Source of the DNA: Onchidella celtica
Taxonomy: Eukaryota > Mollusca > Gastropoda > Systellommatophora > Onchidiidae
Length of the DNA stretch: 64,000 nt
Direction: 5' to 3'
NCBI GenBank assembly: GCA_963931925.1
Contig: OZ007570.1
Span: forward strand, 35,342,084 to 35,406,083
The first letter of the stretch is position 1, and every line of letters starts with the position of its first letter. The notes beneath the pieces are model-generated. The model was not told the DNA's origin and ran no database searches. It was given only the letters and a program-made list of their open reading frames with translations. The translations under genes were made by a program, and so were the position numbers. This document shows positions 10,831-21,569 of this stretch, in pieces.

Positions 10831-10989
10831 TGAGGCTTGAACTGTTATGAGGACCCTTCGTAACCAGCAACATTGGGGCAATATCCAAACTGAACTCATT
10901 GAAAACGACTCTTTAGGGCCCATTCGGCATAACTGGCCCTGCAGGTTTAGCTTCATCAGTCTCATGGTAGATCCGCCACTGTGTTTCTT

Positions 10990-11600
10990 GCAGGTACGGC
11001 GTTTTTCCGTAACAGCCGTGTTCCCTGTTGGAATGCCCACTGTCTCGTACACTTGCCACTTTGCACAGACAAGATCATCTTTGGCATTGAAGGACACCCA
11101 CTGCTTATGCTTGTGCCCTGTACGTCGTTAGGTCAGTGACAGTATAAACTGCAGATCTATTCTGTAGGAAGCGTTCGTAATATAATCCGTAGTGAGTGGG
11201 GTCATAAGCACTCATGGTATTTCTTCCATCTCCTCCTTACTTTCTTTTTACGTGGTACCGAAGGTGGGTATCATACTTTTTACTGAGTCCGAAACAGCAT
11301 AGTCAGCTGCTGGCAGACAAGTAGTGCACACCATTATTTCCTATGTTTTCTTAGTAAATCCGGAAAGACCATTATATACGTATGATACTTAACTAAGGGT
11401 CAGACACAGCCAGCTTCTGTCATTATTTCTTGGATGTACATTTTGCTGGCAGCAACTGGCTTTGATGTTCCGGGCTTAGTATGATACCTCCCTAACACCC
11501 GAGTCCTCATCACCAGATGCTCTTTAAATGAAAATGTGGAAATTGTCATAACATTAAGCCCAAACACAGCCGCCCCCCCCCCCAAACCCAACCCCCCCCC
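10990..11600 (-). pseudogene. Decayed coding-like segment, related to 45421-45660
   Basis: On minus, two short conserved-looking frames occur. About 11470-11410 reads KPVAASKMYIQEIMTEA, matching QPVTARKMYTDEIIAEA of the 45.5-kb locus. About 11115-10990 reads WVSFNAKDDLVCAKWQVYET and continues to EKRRTC. Stops and shifts separate them. The nucleotide match to 45421-45660 extends through GTGCACACCATTATTTC and CTTAGTAAATCC. I do not recognise the protein. It is either a low-copy repeat with coding capacity or a duplicated host pseudogene. The hAT MITE inserted at its downstream edge. Confidence 0.4.
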
Positions 11601-11697
11601 CCCTTGACGTTGACGCCTTTAAGGAATTGTAGATCATTCACCCAATTCCAATTAAAAAACAACAACAAAAAACGTTTAATATCAAATAACTCGTCCA

Positions 11698-12355
11698 CGC
11701 CCAAACTCCCAGGTGTAAAACTGAGTCACGATAAACATTATTTTGTTTATCTATACTATATATATTTGTGGACTTGAGATTTTTGTGTGCGCCTATCTCA
11801 GAAACCACTGACCAGATTGGGGCCAAATTTGGCATGGAATCTTTTTATGATTTATCGGAGGTTCTTAGCCTATTCAGATGTTCGAAATCGGTGTAGTTTT
11901 TTTTATTGGATATTTATTGTTTCGCCATCATTTAGATCTATTTCGAGTCATGGTTCGCCATTTTAAGGTTTCGTTATCACTTCCTGCGATGTGTTCACTA
12001 TCAAACACACCCGTGCGCAAATCATGCTGTTGTACGGGATGCGTAGGGTGTCAACTCACAAAGGCAGAGCAGTAAGACTTATTTAAAAACAAACAAACAA
12101 AAATAAAATAAACAAATAGGAACAGGCCAGATCAAGCAGATCCATAATAACCACCCAGAACTGAAACCAATATTCAAACCGATTTATCCCGGGCAGGGCC
12201 GGGGACCTCAGCTAGTCTCTTATAATTGTCAACTTTACATTCCAACCGCTTAGACAAAACTTAGATCAGTCCCATAATTAAATGCATGAGTCCTTTTGGC
12301 CCCCGAGGGCCGATGCCTACCATTTTGAAGTATCTTATTCTCTAAGAATGCAATG
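11698..12355 (+). repeat. 195-bp direct repeat, copy 2 (split by Helitron)
   Basis: Second copy of 6504-6697. It is interrupted after GTTTA and resumes TCTCTTATAATTG, exactly as the uninterrupted copy reads. Confidence 0.88.
11750..12215 (+). mobile_element. Non-autonomous Helitron, 466 bp
   Basis: Begins TCTATACTATATATA and ends CTAG, inserted between A and T with no target duplication. All three are Helitron hallmarks. A short GC hairpin CCCGG-GCAGGG-CCGGG lies about 10 bases before the 3' end. The paralogous empty site at about 6550 proves both boundaries. It has no Rep/helicase coding capacity, so it depends on a helper elsewhere. Confidence 0.93.
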
Positions 12356-13843
12356 TGAAAAAATTGCTCTTTCGTGTCCCTAGAATGACATAGTTGTAAT
12401 TAATTCCCTTCAATCAACTTTTGAGAAATTGATGCGTGAAGTTCCATGTGCTCATGGCTTTGAGAGATACTTTTGTTCTGCTTTTTAGTAATACCTACAA
12501 ATTACACACTGAATCCGCTTGATACTTCGGCACACAATGGAGGAGGCCTGTAGAAGTAGTGGGTAATGTGTAATTTGTAGTTCAATTCAGCCAAAAAGTG
12601 GAAATAGAACCTTGTCATTTTGAAGGGGTGCTTTCATGACACCTGGTTTCCTCGATCTACATGAGCATAATATATAATATTATATAGTATATATTTTCCA
12701 GTTAATGTAGGATGTCATATTCACCATCTAGATGGAAGGAAACTGAGCCCGATGGATAGTGGCAGGACAGTAATTACGTTAATAAGTTTTACACATACCG
12801 CAAATTACCTTCATCATCATCCATATCTCGGTCAGACAAGATAAGCACTGCTTTCCTCACAACATCCGCATTCCTGATCGGATAAGCATTTGCTTTTGCC
12901 ACTGCTACCTTCAGAGCGTCGGCAGGACTGCCACTTTAATCAACATCTTTATCGACAGCATGAAATACAGCAACAGCAACAACACCACCAACAACAAAAG
13001 CAACAGCAAATAAATTTTATATCTGTATTGAAAATTTGTCCAAATAATTACAAAACAAAATGTGAAATCGTGGGAATTAAGCAGTGATCGCACCACGATT
13101 CAACGCATCTATCAACTATCGATAAGGACCTTACCTCAGGCGTTAAATTTACAGATTCTGAATTTGTTAATGTTTTTTTTTCTTTTTTTTAAAATTGGTT
13201 TTAGAGTATTATTTCAAGAAGATAAAATTTGAAGAACCTCCCAAATGAAGGGTGAAAAGCAATAAGAAGAGTTTCATTTATTGACATGTTCTCACTGACT
13301 GACTTTGTCTTAGTTCCGGTACACCGGTACATCGCTAGAGGTTTGAGGATGAGGGTAGATTAAGTTTTGTTAATGTGTGTGAGTAAGAGGGGAGCATGGA
13401 GTACTGATGTAATGTCAATCCCATTTCTAATTGGCACCTTAGAGCACATCATTTTTTGTGTGGATTTGAGTACATTACAAGCCAATTATTACATATTATA
13501 ATACATTAGTTATTTATGAGTAAGAGAATAACATTGTTGAGTCTTATTATTATTATTATTATTATTATTATTGTTAGATCTATTTGAACGTGTGATAATA
13601 ATGATCAAACCAGTATTTGGAAAATTCCCTTTTCGGTTGCTTTAATAATTATGATAGAACTGTAAATTTACTTTAGAAAAGTTGCCCCGGGGGTAAACGG
13701 GAGGAAACAAGTTGGGAATCCCTGCTGTACCCAATGGCGCCAATTGGACTAGTCTCAGCAGTTAGCGGAGGGTGAATTTGGACCATATCTTTTTGTTCGT
13801 TTGTTGTTTTGCCGAAATTAAGTGGCTGAATGAATAAGACGAG
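12356..13843. other. Unassigned DNA with simple repeats
   Basis: Contains a CAA/CAG tract at about 12966-13010, an ATT tract at about 13543-13573, and a short inverted pair (ACAAATTACACACTG and GTGTAATTTGTAG) near 12497-12585. No gene is seen. Confidence 0.5.
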
Positions 13844-13846
13844 TAA

Positions 13847-14901
13847 GGGGCTGTTCAAATACATTATTACACCATTTTTGGGGACTTTTTGACCCCCCCC
13901 CCCTTATTACACTTTTCTTACAGAAGCCAAAGACCCCCCCCCCCCCCCCATTCTGTATTATTACAATTTTGCATACTCGGTACTATTTTTTTGTAGCTTC
14001 ACTAGTATAAGTCTATAACAGTGAACAGTATGTAATACAGCATGTATTAACGTTTTATTGGAAACAAATATCACAAAAACTCAGCAGTGAAAAGATCATC
14101 TGTAATGTGGTGGACACATACAGTCAAAAAAGAATCTTAATTAATAGTGACAAGAATACAGTTGTCACAAAAATGCATGTTGAGATATCGCAAATCCACT
14201 ATAAGTGAAGTCAACTGTGAATATGGGCACATAATAGGAAAATTTTAAAAAATAATTGGGTGATCAATAGATAATAATAATAATAAAGATTTCTTATATA
14301 TAGCGCCTTTCCCCACCAAGTGAGCCCAAGGCGCTGTACATATCATTGACATATTTACATAATACAGAAACACAATTACACATATCACATACATCTTAAT
14401 TAACAGTCAAGACATCTTGTAATCATACACTCATATATATCTGGCAAGGACATGATGCTAATGAAAATATTTCCTAAATAGGTGCGTTTTGATATGCCCT
14501 TTGAATGCCTCTAAGGTATTACATTCTTTAATATCATTTGGAAGAGAGTTCCATACTGTTGGACCTGTAAAAGTGAAGACTCTCTGTCCATACCTTTTCA
14601 AATGAGCTCTAGGAACTGTTAATAGGTTTGAATTACTGGATCTAAGTCTCCTTGATGGTGTGTATGGGACAATTAGGTCAGTTAAATAAGATGAACAATC
14701 ATTCCTTAAAGATAAAAATAGTTTAAAAAATAAATGACAAACATTTTTTTTTCTCTCAGTTACCCAACCTTTTTACCTCCTAGGGAGCAAAAAGTGTAAT
14801 ATTACACTTGGGTGACCCCCCCCCCCTCATTACACTTTTCTTACAGGAGCCAAAGACCCCCCCCCCCCCTCCGAGGTGTAATAATGTATTTGAACGGCCC
14901 C
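13847..14901. mobile_element. Harbinger-type MITE with TAA target duplication
   Basis: The left end GGGGCTGTTCAAATACATTA and its inverted counterpart at 14875-14901 differ by one base over 27 bp. They are flanked by TAA on both sides (13844-13846, 14902-14904). Poly-C tracts and the phrase CACTTTTCTTACAG plus AGCCAAAGACCCC occur near both ends. It contains a LINE fragment. TAA-type duplications and GGGCCGTTC-type ends fit PIF/Harbinger, but the sequence differs from the 6770 element. Confidence 0.8.
14266..14745 (-). mobile_element. 3' end of an L2/CR1-like LINE
   Basis: Minus translation from about 14709 to the stop at 14458-14460 is continuous. It reads SSYLTDLIVPYTPSRRLRSS, then VPRAHLKRYGQRVF, then GPTVWNSLPNDIKE and AFKGHIKTHLFRKYFH. 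This is the classic carboxyl end of an L2/CR1-like reverse transcriptase. The 3' UTR follows, with paired AAGGCGCT/AGCGCC segments and an ATT-type tail at 14272-14284. It is truncated at its 5' side and nested in the MITE 13847-14901. Confidence 0.85.
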
Positions 14902-15281
14902 TAAGACTTAACTGCTGGCAGTGGGCATCTCGAGAATGCAGTGGGCCTCCAACCAGAGCCCTTGACCTCTGCGTGATAGGTCAGAGGTCCGGTGCAAGAG
15001 TGTCCAGCTGAGGCTCCCGAGACACAATTGAAGCCTTCTTCGCCTTAGCCATGGTATACTGAACATTCTTTTATTGGCGAGTACTTTTATAATGCATGCT
15101 TGAATAGAATAACTATCGTGGCTGGCTGAACTAATGGAGAGACATGAAACAAGAAGTAAGCAAAAAGTCAATTACAGTGCCAACAGACTTAAACTCTTCA
15201 ACTTTAGCACTTGCTTTCGGCAGGAAAGAACGTTTGATCGTGGATAATAGTAATATCATTGCTGCTCTAAGATAATGACAT

Positions 15282-15600
15282 ATCTCAGACTTGTGTGCCA
15301 AAAGGCAACTGAAGGTTCATTGTGTTCTTGAGCATGGGGGCTGTCAGATAATGTTCTAGAAAAAGAAATGTGCCAATAAAAAAATGTAATAGTACAATAG
15401 AAACATAATGGCGCAAGTCACCACATGACAGAAAAAAAACAAAAAAAAAACAACAGTTTTTGCTTAATATGTTTCATTTGTGCCCCCCCCCCCCCCCAAA
15501 AAAAATCACTTATGTCATTAGCGTGGAGCAGAGACGATAATATTGGGACCTCTGTCCTACTCGGATAATCTCGTCCATTATATCCTATGGTAATGACGGA
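15282..15600. repeat. Interspersed repeat, pairs with 27455-27715
   Basis: Both loci contain GCCAAAAGGCAACTGA followed by GTTCATTG, GAAAAAGAAATG, then ACTTATG and GGAGCAG. Similarity is moderate over about 260 bases with indels. The class is unknown. Confidence 0.6.
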
Positions 15601-16378
15601 ATTTACAGAAACATATATACAGAACCTTGAAAGGGCGAGATACAGGATTAGGGAAACGACAGATTTGGGGAAAAGTTTAAGGTAAGTCATAAGGTTAGCG
15701 TTAGGAAAAAGTTCAGGGTTTAGGAAGGGATCGAGTTGGGGACAGCGTTAGGAAGAGAAGTAGGAACAGGGAACAAAGTACAATGGGCCTGTGTGCAAAT
15801 AATTATAAATAACAACATAACAACAACAACACAACAACAACAACCCCAAAAGGCGAATGTTCGAAATCGGATTTCATAACGGTTCACTAAGCCACTTTCA
15901 CTTTTACACATTATAAAAAAATAAAAAATCTACATGATAGATTTTGCTGTTTTTAAGCGGATAAACAAATTCACAAGATATCGAGCACTGGGTCTGGGCC
16001 CTACATAGAGAATTTAAAACAAGTATCGGAATCACATGTTTAACCGATATTCATATTTTGATTAAAAATAATAATAACACCTAATGACGAAGACAAATAT
16101 TATGAGTCTCAATCGGGCATGCGTATTTCTATCTGTGCCTGCACGTTTGTGCGTGTGTGGGTGTGTACATGTGTGTGCGTGTATGTTTGTTCCCTCTTTG
16201 AATCCACACATTTCTAAGAAAGCAGAAGTTTGAAAACAAGAAAACTAATTTCAATTCGGAGATTAAATCTGGCGCAATCCGTAACCGTGGCGACCCATGG
16301 AATGAATCAAACTGCTACCTGCCAAGGCAAGAAAAATTGAAAAAAATGACCCCAAAAACCTTTCTGGTGTTTGGCAAG

Positions 16379-16480
16379 TCTCCAACTTGTCCGCAGCTTG
16401 GCGTTCCTGTTGTCTCCAACTTGTCCGCAGCTTGGCGTTCCTGTTGTCTCCAACTTGTCCGCAGCTTGGCGTTCCTGTTC
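16379..16480 (+). repeat. 34-bp minisatellite, three units
   Basis: The unit starts TCTCCAACTTGTCCGCAGCT and is repeated three times head to tail with almost no divergence. Confidence 0.95.
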
Positions 16481-16618
16481 CTCTTCTCTTATTTCCTCTG
16501 TCTCCTCTTGTCACTCTTGTCTGTTTCTGCTTTGTGTATTCACATTGCCTGCAATGCCGAACGAGCAAATTCAAGTCATTCTATCCTATTTCCTATTCAG
16601 TTGTATGTTTTTGTTGTG

Positions 16619-16737
16619 GCTTTTTTTTTTTTTTTTTTAAGACAGTCCTCCTGTGCCGTGGTCTCTCTCTCTCTCTCTCGCTCACTCTCCCACACACACA
16701 TACACACATACACACACACACACACACACACTCCCAT
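16619..16737. repeat. Poly-T, (TC)n and (AC)n low complexity
   Basis: Three adjacent simple repeats. They account for the long overlapping open frames in this stretch. Confidence 0.95.
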
Positions 16738-17065
16738 CCTCAACTCTCGGGGGAAGGATAAACAAAAAAAAAAGAAGAAAACTTAATGTCATTATCAAAA
16801 TACCCGAAACTCCAGCGTCCTCGGTCGAAGAACTGGTTACAAGCCACAAGCCAGTGGAAAGCGCTTCCAATCAGTCTGCCTTGTTTGTGTGTCCATGTTG
16901 GTTTACGTCATGAACGAGAATATGAAAACAACGAAAAAAAATTATCACTCAACAGCTTAGACCCCAACACAGTGCGCACTGGAGTCTGAGCAACATGAAA
17001 TTCCACCTACCCCTTAGTCATGTTTGGTTTAACCCGTGCAGTGGTGATGAAAAAACTTACATAAC

Positions 17066-17280
17066 TTGGTGATGGGGTCTTGTATGACCCGACCCTCATG
17101 AAGAGAGAATAGTGATCGGGTCTTATATGACCCGACCCTCATGAAGAGAGAATGATGATCGGGTCTTATATGTCCCGACCCCTATGAAGAGAATAGTGAT
17201 CGGGTCTTATATGTCCCGACCCTTATGAAGAGAATAGTAATCGGGTCTTATATGACCCGACCTTTTTGAAGAGAGAATGG
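17066..17280 (+). repeat. About 43-bp minisatellite with hairpin units
   Basis: Five units of TCGGGTCTTATATGACCCGA followed by CCCTCATGAAGAGAGAATAGT variants. Each unit holds the inverted pair CGGGTC/GACCCG around TTATAT. A related GGGTCGGGCC...TGACCCGATC occurs alone near 27328. Confidence 0.9.
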
Positions 17281-17282
17281 TG

Positions 17283-17670
17283 GCATCACAAAAACACTTC
17301 CGATGTTCGAGGACACGAGCATAGCTCAACCCCAGGACACTTTCATCTGAGAAATGTCTCAGTATGTGTGCCAGGACGCTGGCATCGTAGAAAAGTCACA
17401 GTAGATGTCTCAGGACCCCAGCCTGCTTTTATGTCTGCACAATGAAGTCATAGAAATACATGTACTTCAAATATCTCAGAACACAAACATGCCTCGGCAA
17501 AGGGACAATGGTATCACAGAAATAATTCAAATGTTCCAGGACATAAATGTGTCAAAACACCACTACACTGGGATCATACAAATGTCTCGGCAGATGTCCT
17601 AGGACATCAGCATGCCTCAACGCCGGAACAACAGTATCACAGAAATACTTCAGATGTCCCACCATAAGCA
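17283..17670 (+). repeat. Degenerate minisatellite of about 62 bp
   Basis: Recurring TATCACAGAAATA...TTCAAATGT...CCAGGACA...CATGCCTC phrases start near 17448, 17509, 17570 and 17632, giving a 61-62-bp period. Weaker units occur upstream, starting right after the 43-bp array. Confidence 0.75.
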
Positions 17671-17802
17671 TGTCATGATAATGACAAAGATAAAGATGAA
17701 GATAGTGAATGTCCGGCTCTAAAGGTGAGAGTTTAGTGTTCTGCAATTAGCATTGTCCTGGAAATTTGCGATTTGAGAGTAACAATGGTCGATGGATGAA
17801 TT

Positions 17803-18015
17803 GGTGGGGGGGGGGGGGGGATAGGTTGATAGCGAGCGTGGGTGGATAGGATGAATGGATACAGTAGATACCTGGGTGAAAATAATATGTAGATGGGTGG
17901 ATTTGTGGGTAGGTTGGGAATGGGTGGATAGGATCGGATAGATGTGGATGGATGTAGATAGATGTAAAACCATGTGGATGGATGGGAGAAGAGATGGATG
18001 GATGAGTGGGTGGAT
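17803..18015. repeat. GGAT/GGGT-rich simple repeat
   Basis: A poly-G tract is followed by imperfect GATGGATGGGTGG tetranucleotide sequence. Confidence 0.85.
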
Positions 18016-18018
18016 GGG

Positions 18019-18192
18019 CAGTAGTGGACCTACATTTTGGGGATCCTGAAGTTTGAAAGGATATGGAGCCCCTTCACAACATGGAACAATAGGGCGACAT
18101 CCAAAATTCATTCATTAAAAAAAAGTTTCTGCACGGGGGCCCCTCCCGGATTAGGAACCATGACGCTTAATTTCATAGTAGATCTGCCACAG
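18019..18192. mobile_element. hAT-like MITE, copy B
   Basis: Begins CAGTAGTGGACCTACATTTT, ends GTAGATCTGCCACAG. It is flanked by TGGATGGG and TGAATGGG, a 7 of 8 target duplication. The interior matches copies A, C and D (CAATAGGGCGACATCCAAAA). Confidence 0.85.
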
Positions 18193-18964
18193 TGAATGGG
18201 GTGTGGTGGGGGGCACAAAAAACAATCATGGCTAAGTTCGGGCTTACGCTACACAGAAAATAATACAGTCTACCGTAGATATGTTATTTTGGAGGCGAGG
18301 AGAAGGAAAGGGAGTGACAACTGTGTAGTTGTCTGAACTGTTTGAAAAAAAAAACACATTATGAAAGATACAGAAATACTTTTTGTTTACAACCAGAAGT
18401 CCGTGTGAGCACTAGTATGTTGTAAATATTTTTTTCTTTCACTTGCGGAAGACGGACACTATTCATAACAAAATTGGGATGACAAGTTGAAATCTATAAA
18501 TAAATCTGATTTTTGCACCTTTATCATGCAATGTCGACGTGTTTATACATTCAGTTTTCTTTCCTATCAACTTTACTGAGGGTTCTCTTTGCCCCAGGCC
18601 TTTTCTTTTCATCTTGCAAAGGCTGTACAGTGTGCAACGATTAAGAGAGCCGGGACTATACATGTAATTTAATGATAGAAAAAATCATTTTATACAGTTT
18701 AGATGCTTAGAAACTACGCAAGGAAACCAGAACAATGCGAAATTCCAGGAAAACTATTTTGGAAAGGCTGTTGTTAGGGAACAGTAGCAGTTTACACAGC
18801 AAGCTATAGATGAGCAGTGAGCGCAACTATTTTCTCTCTTCGGCTTTGTAATTTGACCACGGTTCCCTGGCAACAGGTTTTTGGAAGACAGAGAACAACA
18901 CTAAAGGCAGGAGAAAATGATAAGAACAGTGAAGCAAGTGGCGAATCGTGAGGATTATCAGGAA

Positions 18965-19015
18965 ATGTGGGTTTGAGTTTGATTTTTTGGGTTTAATGGC
19001 GCGTCGACGCGTTAA
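18965..19015. repeat. Fragment of TTTGAGTTTGGG...GCGCGTCG repeat
   Basis: Contains GGTTTGAGTTTGATT and GGGTTTAATGGCGCGTCGAC. It is shared in reverse with about 2720-2770 and resembles the heads of the repeats at 28365 and 62401. Confidence 0.5.
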
Positions 19016-19251
19016 CAGCAACAACGTTTATTGTTAATTACTTTTCTTTATTCCCTGCAGTTTACGGTTGTAAATTTTCAATTGCTCTCGTATTCACGTC
19101 ACATAACTCAGAATGAGTCCCTGGGGTTTCCAGTTCCAGGCTATTTAAGTTACACGTACCTGTCAAAACAAACTCTGTCCCTTTCAGGAGTTTGATCCCT
19201 TGAATGTTTACATACTGAATACTTATCCCCCCCCCCCCAACCCCCACCCCC

Positions 19252-19451
19252 NNNNNNNNNNNNNNNNNNNNNNNNNNNNNNNNNNNNNNNNNNNNNNNNN
19301 NNNNNNNNNNNNNNNNNNNNNNNNNNNNNNNNNNNNNNNNNNNNNNNNNNNNNNNNNNNNNNNNNNNNNNNNNNNNNNNNNNNNNNNNNNNNNNNNNNNN
19401 NNNNNNNNNNNNNNNNNNNNNNNNNNNNNNNNNNNNNNNNNNNNNNNNNNN
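19252..19451. other. Assembly gap (200 N)
   Basis: Exactly 200 N, beginning directly after a poly-C stretch at 19227-19251. The round length suggests an arbitrary scaffold gap, so true distance and content are unknown. Confidence 0.98.
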
Positions 19452-19639
19452 TCTTGTGAACTGCTGTTGTTGACAATCAGAAAAAAAAAAGTGAGGAAAA
19501 GAAAACAGAGAAAGAGGTGAACTCGTGTGAACTCGTGTGAACTCAGAAGAAAAAAAAGAAGAGAATAAGTCAAATGTTTTGAGGCATCAGGAAAACAATA
19601 ACAACAACAAACAAAAATAGAACAAAAAAGTGGCACGGG

Positions 19640-20060
19640 GACTCCAGCATACACTACCCTCCTAGCACACCGAGTGTGCCGTATGACCATGTAGTTGCGA
19701 GAGCACTTTTCCCATGACAAGGACGACCCTGAGCACGTATGTCTCTTATACGGTGCCCCTCAGGATCAAGGAAGTAGGTTCTAACCCGTATGTTTTGTCC
19801 GGCCTACTCCCGACCTAACTCCACCCCAACTCTCAAGTCCCTTAGCAACGTGTTATGGGAGGAAATCTTGCCAGACCCAAAGCATTAAAGGTCAGTTTGG
19901 GCAAAAACTGACCGTGCAAGCACCTTGGTCACGCCGGACCTTAACGTTGCATGGGAAGAGGAGCCAGTGACCACCCGGGTTTCCCCAAAGTGGCTGTTAT
20001 GTACTTATAGAAAAAACCGGCCTACCTTATATACAGCATGGCCGCAGGTCGACAAAGCTT
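19640..20060. other. Unexplained GC-rich block
   Basis: More GC-rich than its surroundings, with phrases such as CAACTCTCAAGTCCCTTAGC and GGAGCCAGTGACCACCCGGG. There is no long open frame. It could be a retroelement untranslated region or a transcript end. I see no partner copy in the window. Confidence 0.3.
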
Positions 20061-21411
20061 CTTGGTTCTGGACGAATCAATTACAAAGGGGATAATGTTA
20101 AACATTTAATCAGTCCTTGCGTATATTTACTTCAGAACAATTTTCCATCATTTAGATTAGTAAGCTTTATGTTTCCATGGATTGAAAATATTACTTGAAC
20201 CACTAGAATGATCATTTTGACAAGAAATAGAATTTTGCAGCTCTCTGCTTTCATTTCCGCCATGTTATTAATGACAAATATACAAAGATGTTAACACTAA
20301 CTTCCCTTGTCTGTTTGTTTTGTTGTTTTCGTTTTTTGCCAGGAAACATATACGTTTCAAAATTATCAAAGGTAATGAGATGAACTGTTTTCATAATCCG
20401 TGTTTGATTAAGCGAGATTTCAAATGTTGTGAACACGCCTTACCATGAAGTAGTGAGAATTCCGATGTGTAATTGCAATTATTATTTTTTTTTTACCTTT
20501 CTTTGTTTTTATTATTTTCCCCTCGTGTAATTGAAGCACTTGTCAAAATAACTTGTGCCTATGATCCCTTAGGCATTGGAACAAGTCTGTTTTTGGAGTT
20601 TACAGAGACTTCGAGCATAAGTGAGATAGTGATACAATTTATAAGTTCAAGTCTGTCCCGTTAGTTGAATCAAATAGAGTCTGAGTCACAACCGACGCAA
20701 CATAGACTCGAGTCAGTGCTCCATGGCCGTAAAACATTTAAATTACTGCACTGAGTGGGACATTTAAAATGACGCTAAATGAACAGCGCTGTACATCACA
20801 CGCCTACCCGCATCAGTGGTTTTTTGCTTTGTTTTTAACTGGTAATTTGTTAATTATGAAAGCATCTCATCATAGAATAATACCAATTCAGCATACTTTC
20901 AGGTCTGGTCGAAAATTTCCATTATTTTTCATTATGAACATCTTGTGTGTCACATGCATAGAGGGAAGTCTCACATAACGTTTATGTACTACTGATTCCC
21001 ATGCAAGACACGAAAGAATGAAATGATCAATCTATAATGAATGTGATAGTTAAAAACCTATAAATATGGGCCCCGGCCCATAAAACAACAACAACAAAAA
21101 CTAACTAACATTATTGTGTATCTAATCTCACTAAATTCACCAGCATATTAAATAATTATGAGAAAAGCAAAGATGTCTTACAGTGACGTTGTTGTTGAAC
21201 ATTTTTAGAGAAAGCATGCACATACATGTGGATTGGGATGAGCCTGGTACTCTAACTAGTGTGATGAATTTCAGACAAGATAGGTGGAAAAAGAGGGGTG
21301 GGGGGGGGGGGAGAGAGAGGAGAGATACATCCTACATATCAGTCAAACTATTCTGTTACTAATGAAATGGTCAAATAAATGTGGCCCATGCAATAATATT
21401 TTGGAACATTA
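20061..21411. other. Unassigned DNA
   Basis: No gene is seen. A GAGTC-rich segment near 20672-20722 resembles weakly the GACTCA repeat family. A poly-G tract lies near 21299-21311. Confidence 0.45.
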
Positions 21412-21412
21412 T

Positions 21413-21569
21413 AATTGAAGGGGTTTGAATTACCAGGGGTTTTGGTGCATTGGCACTTAGATCCCATGTAATTCTGACCGCCTTAAATAAATGAAGGGGT
21501 TAGAACTACAAGGAATCTAAGTGCCAATGGCATATAGACCCATTCTGATTCTAACCCCTTCAATTGTTC
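21413..21569. mobile_element. Fold-back MITE
   Basis: The outer ends AATTGAAGGGGTTTGAATTA and GATTCTAACCCCTTCAATT are inverted. The inner arms CATTGGCACTTAGATCC and GGAATCTAAGTGCCAATG are also inverted, so nearly the whole 155 bp can fold on itself. It has no coding capacity. Confidence 0.7.

Larger units (their letters stand above)
6739..10981. mobile_element. hAT-like MITE, copy A, split by a Harbinger element
   Basis: The ends are CAGTGGCGGACCTAC (6739) and GTAGATCCGCCACTG (to 10981), close inverted repeats. They are flanked by an exact 8-bp duplication TGTTTCTT at 6731-6738 and 10982-10989. Only about 180 bp belongs to the MITE; the rest is the Harbinger insertion. Other copies lie at 18019-18192, 35654-35837 and 40972-41171. 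CAGTGG-type ends with 8-bp target duplications are typical of hAT. Confidence 0.9.

Noticed and set aside
6504..12355. Direct repeats as LTRs of a retrotransposon
   Set aside because: There is no TG...CA terminus, primer site or polypurine tract, and the DNA between holds DNA transposons, not gag-pol.
16337..16913. Open frames up to 149 codons
   Set aside because: They read through the 34-bp minisatellite and adjacent TC/AC repeats; mirror frames exist in all phases.
17066..17280. CRISPR-like array
   Set aside because: Units are contiguous, without unique spacers, in a eukaryotic context.
19150..19720. Open frames spanning the N gap
   Set aside because: They are open only because the N stretch contains no stop codons.
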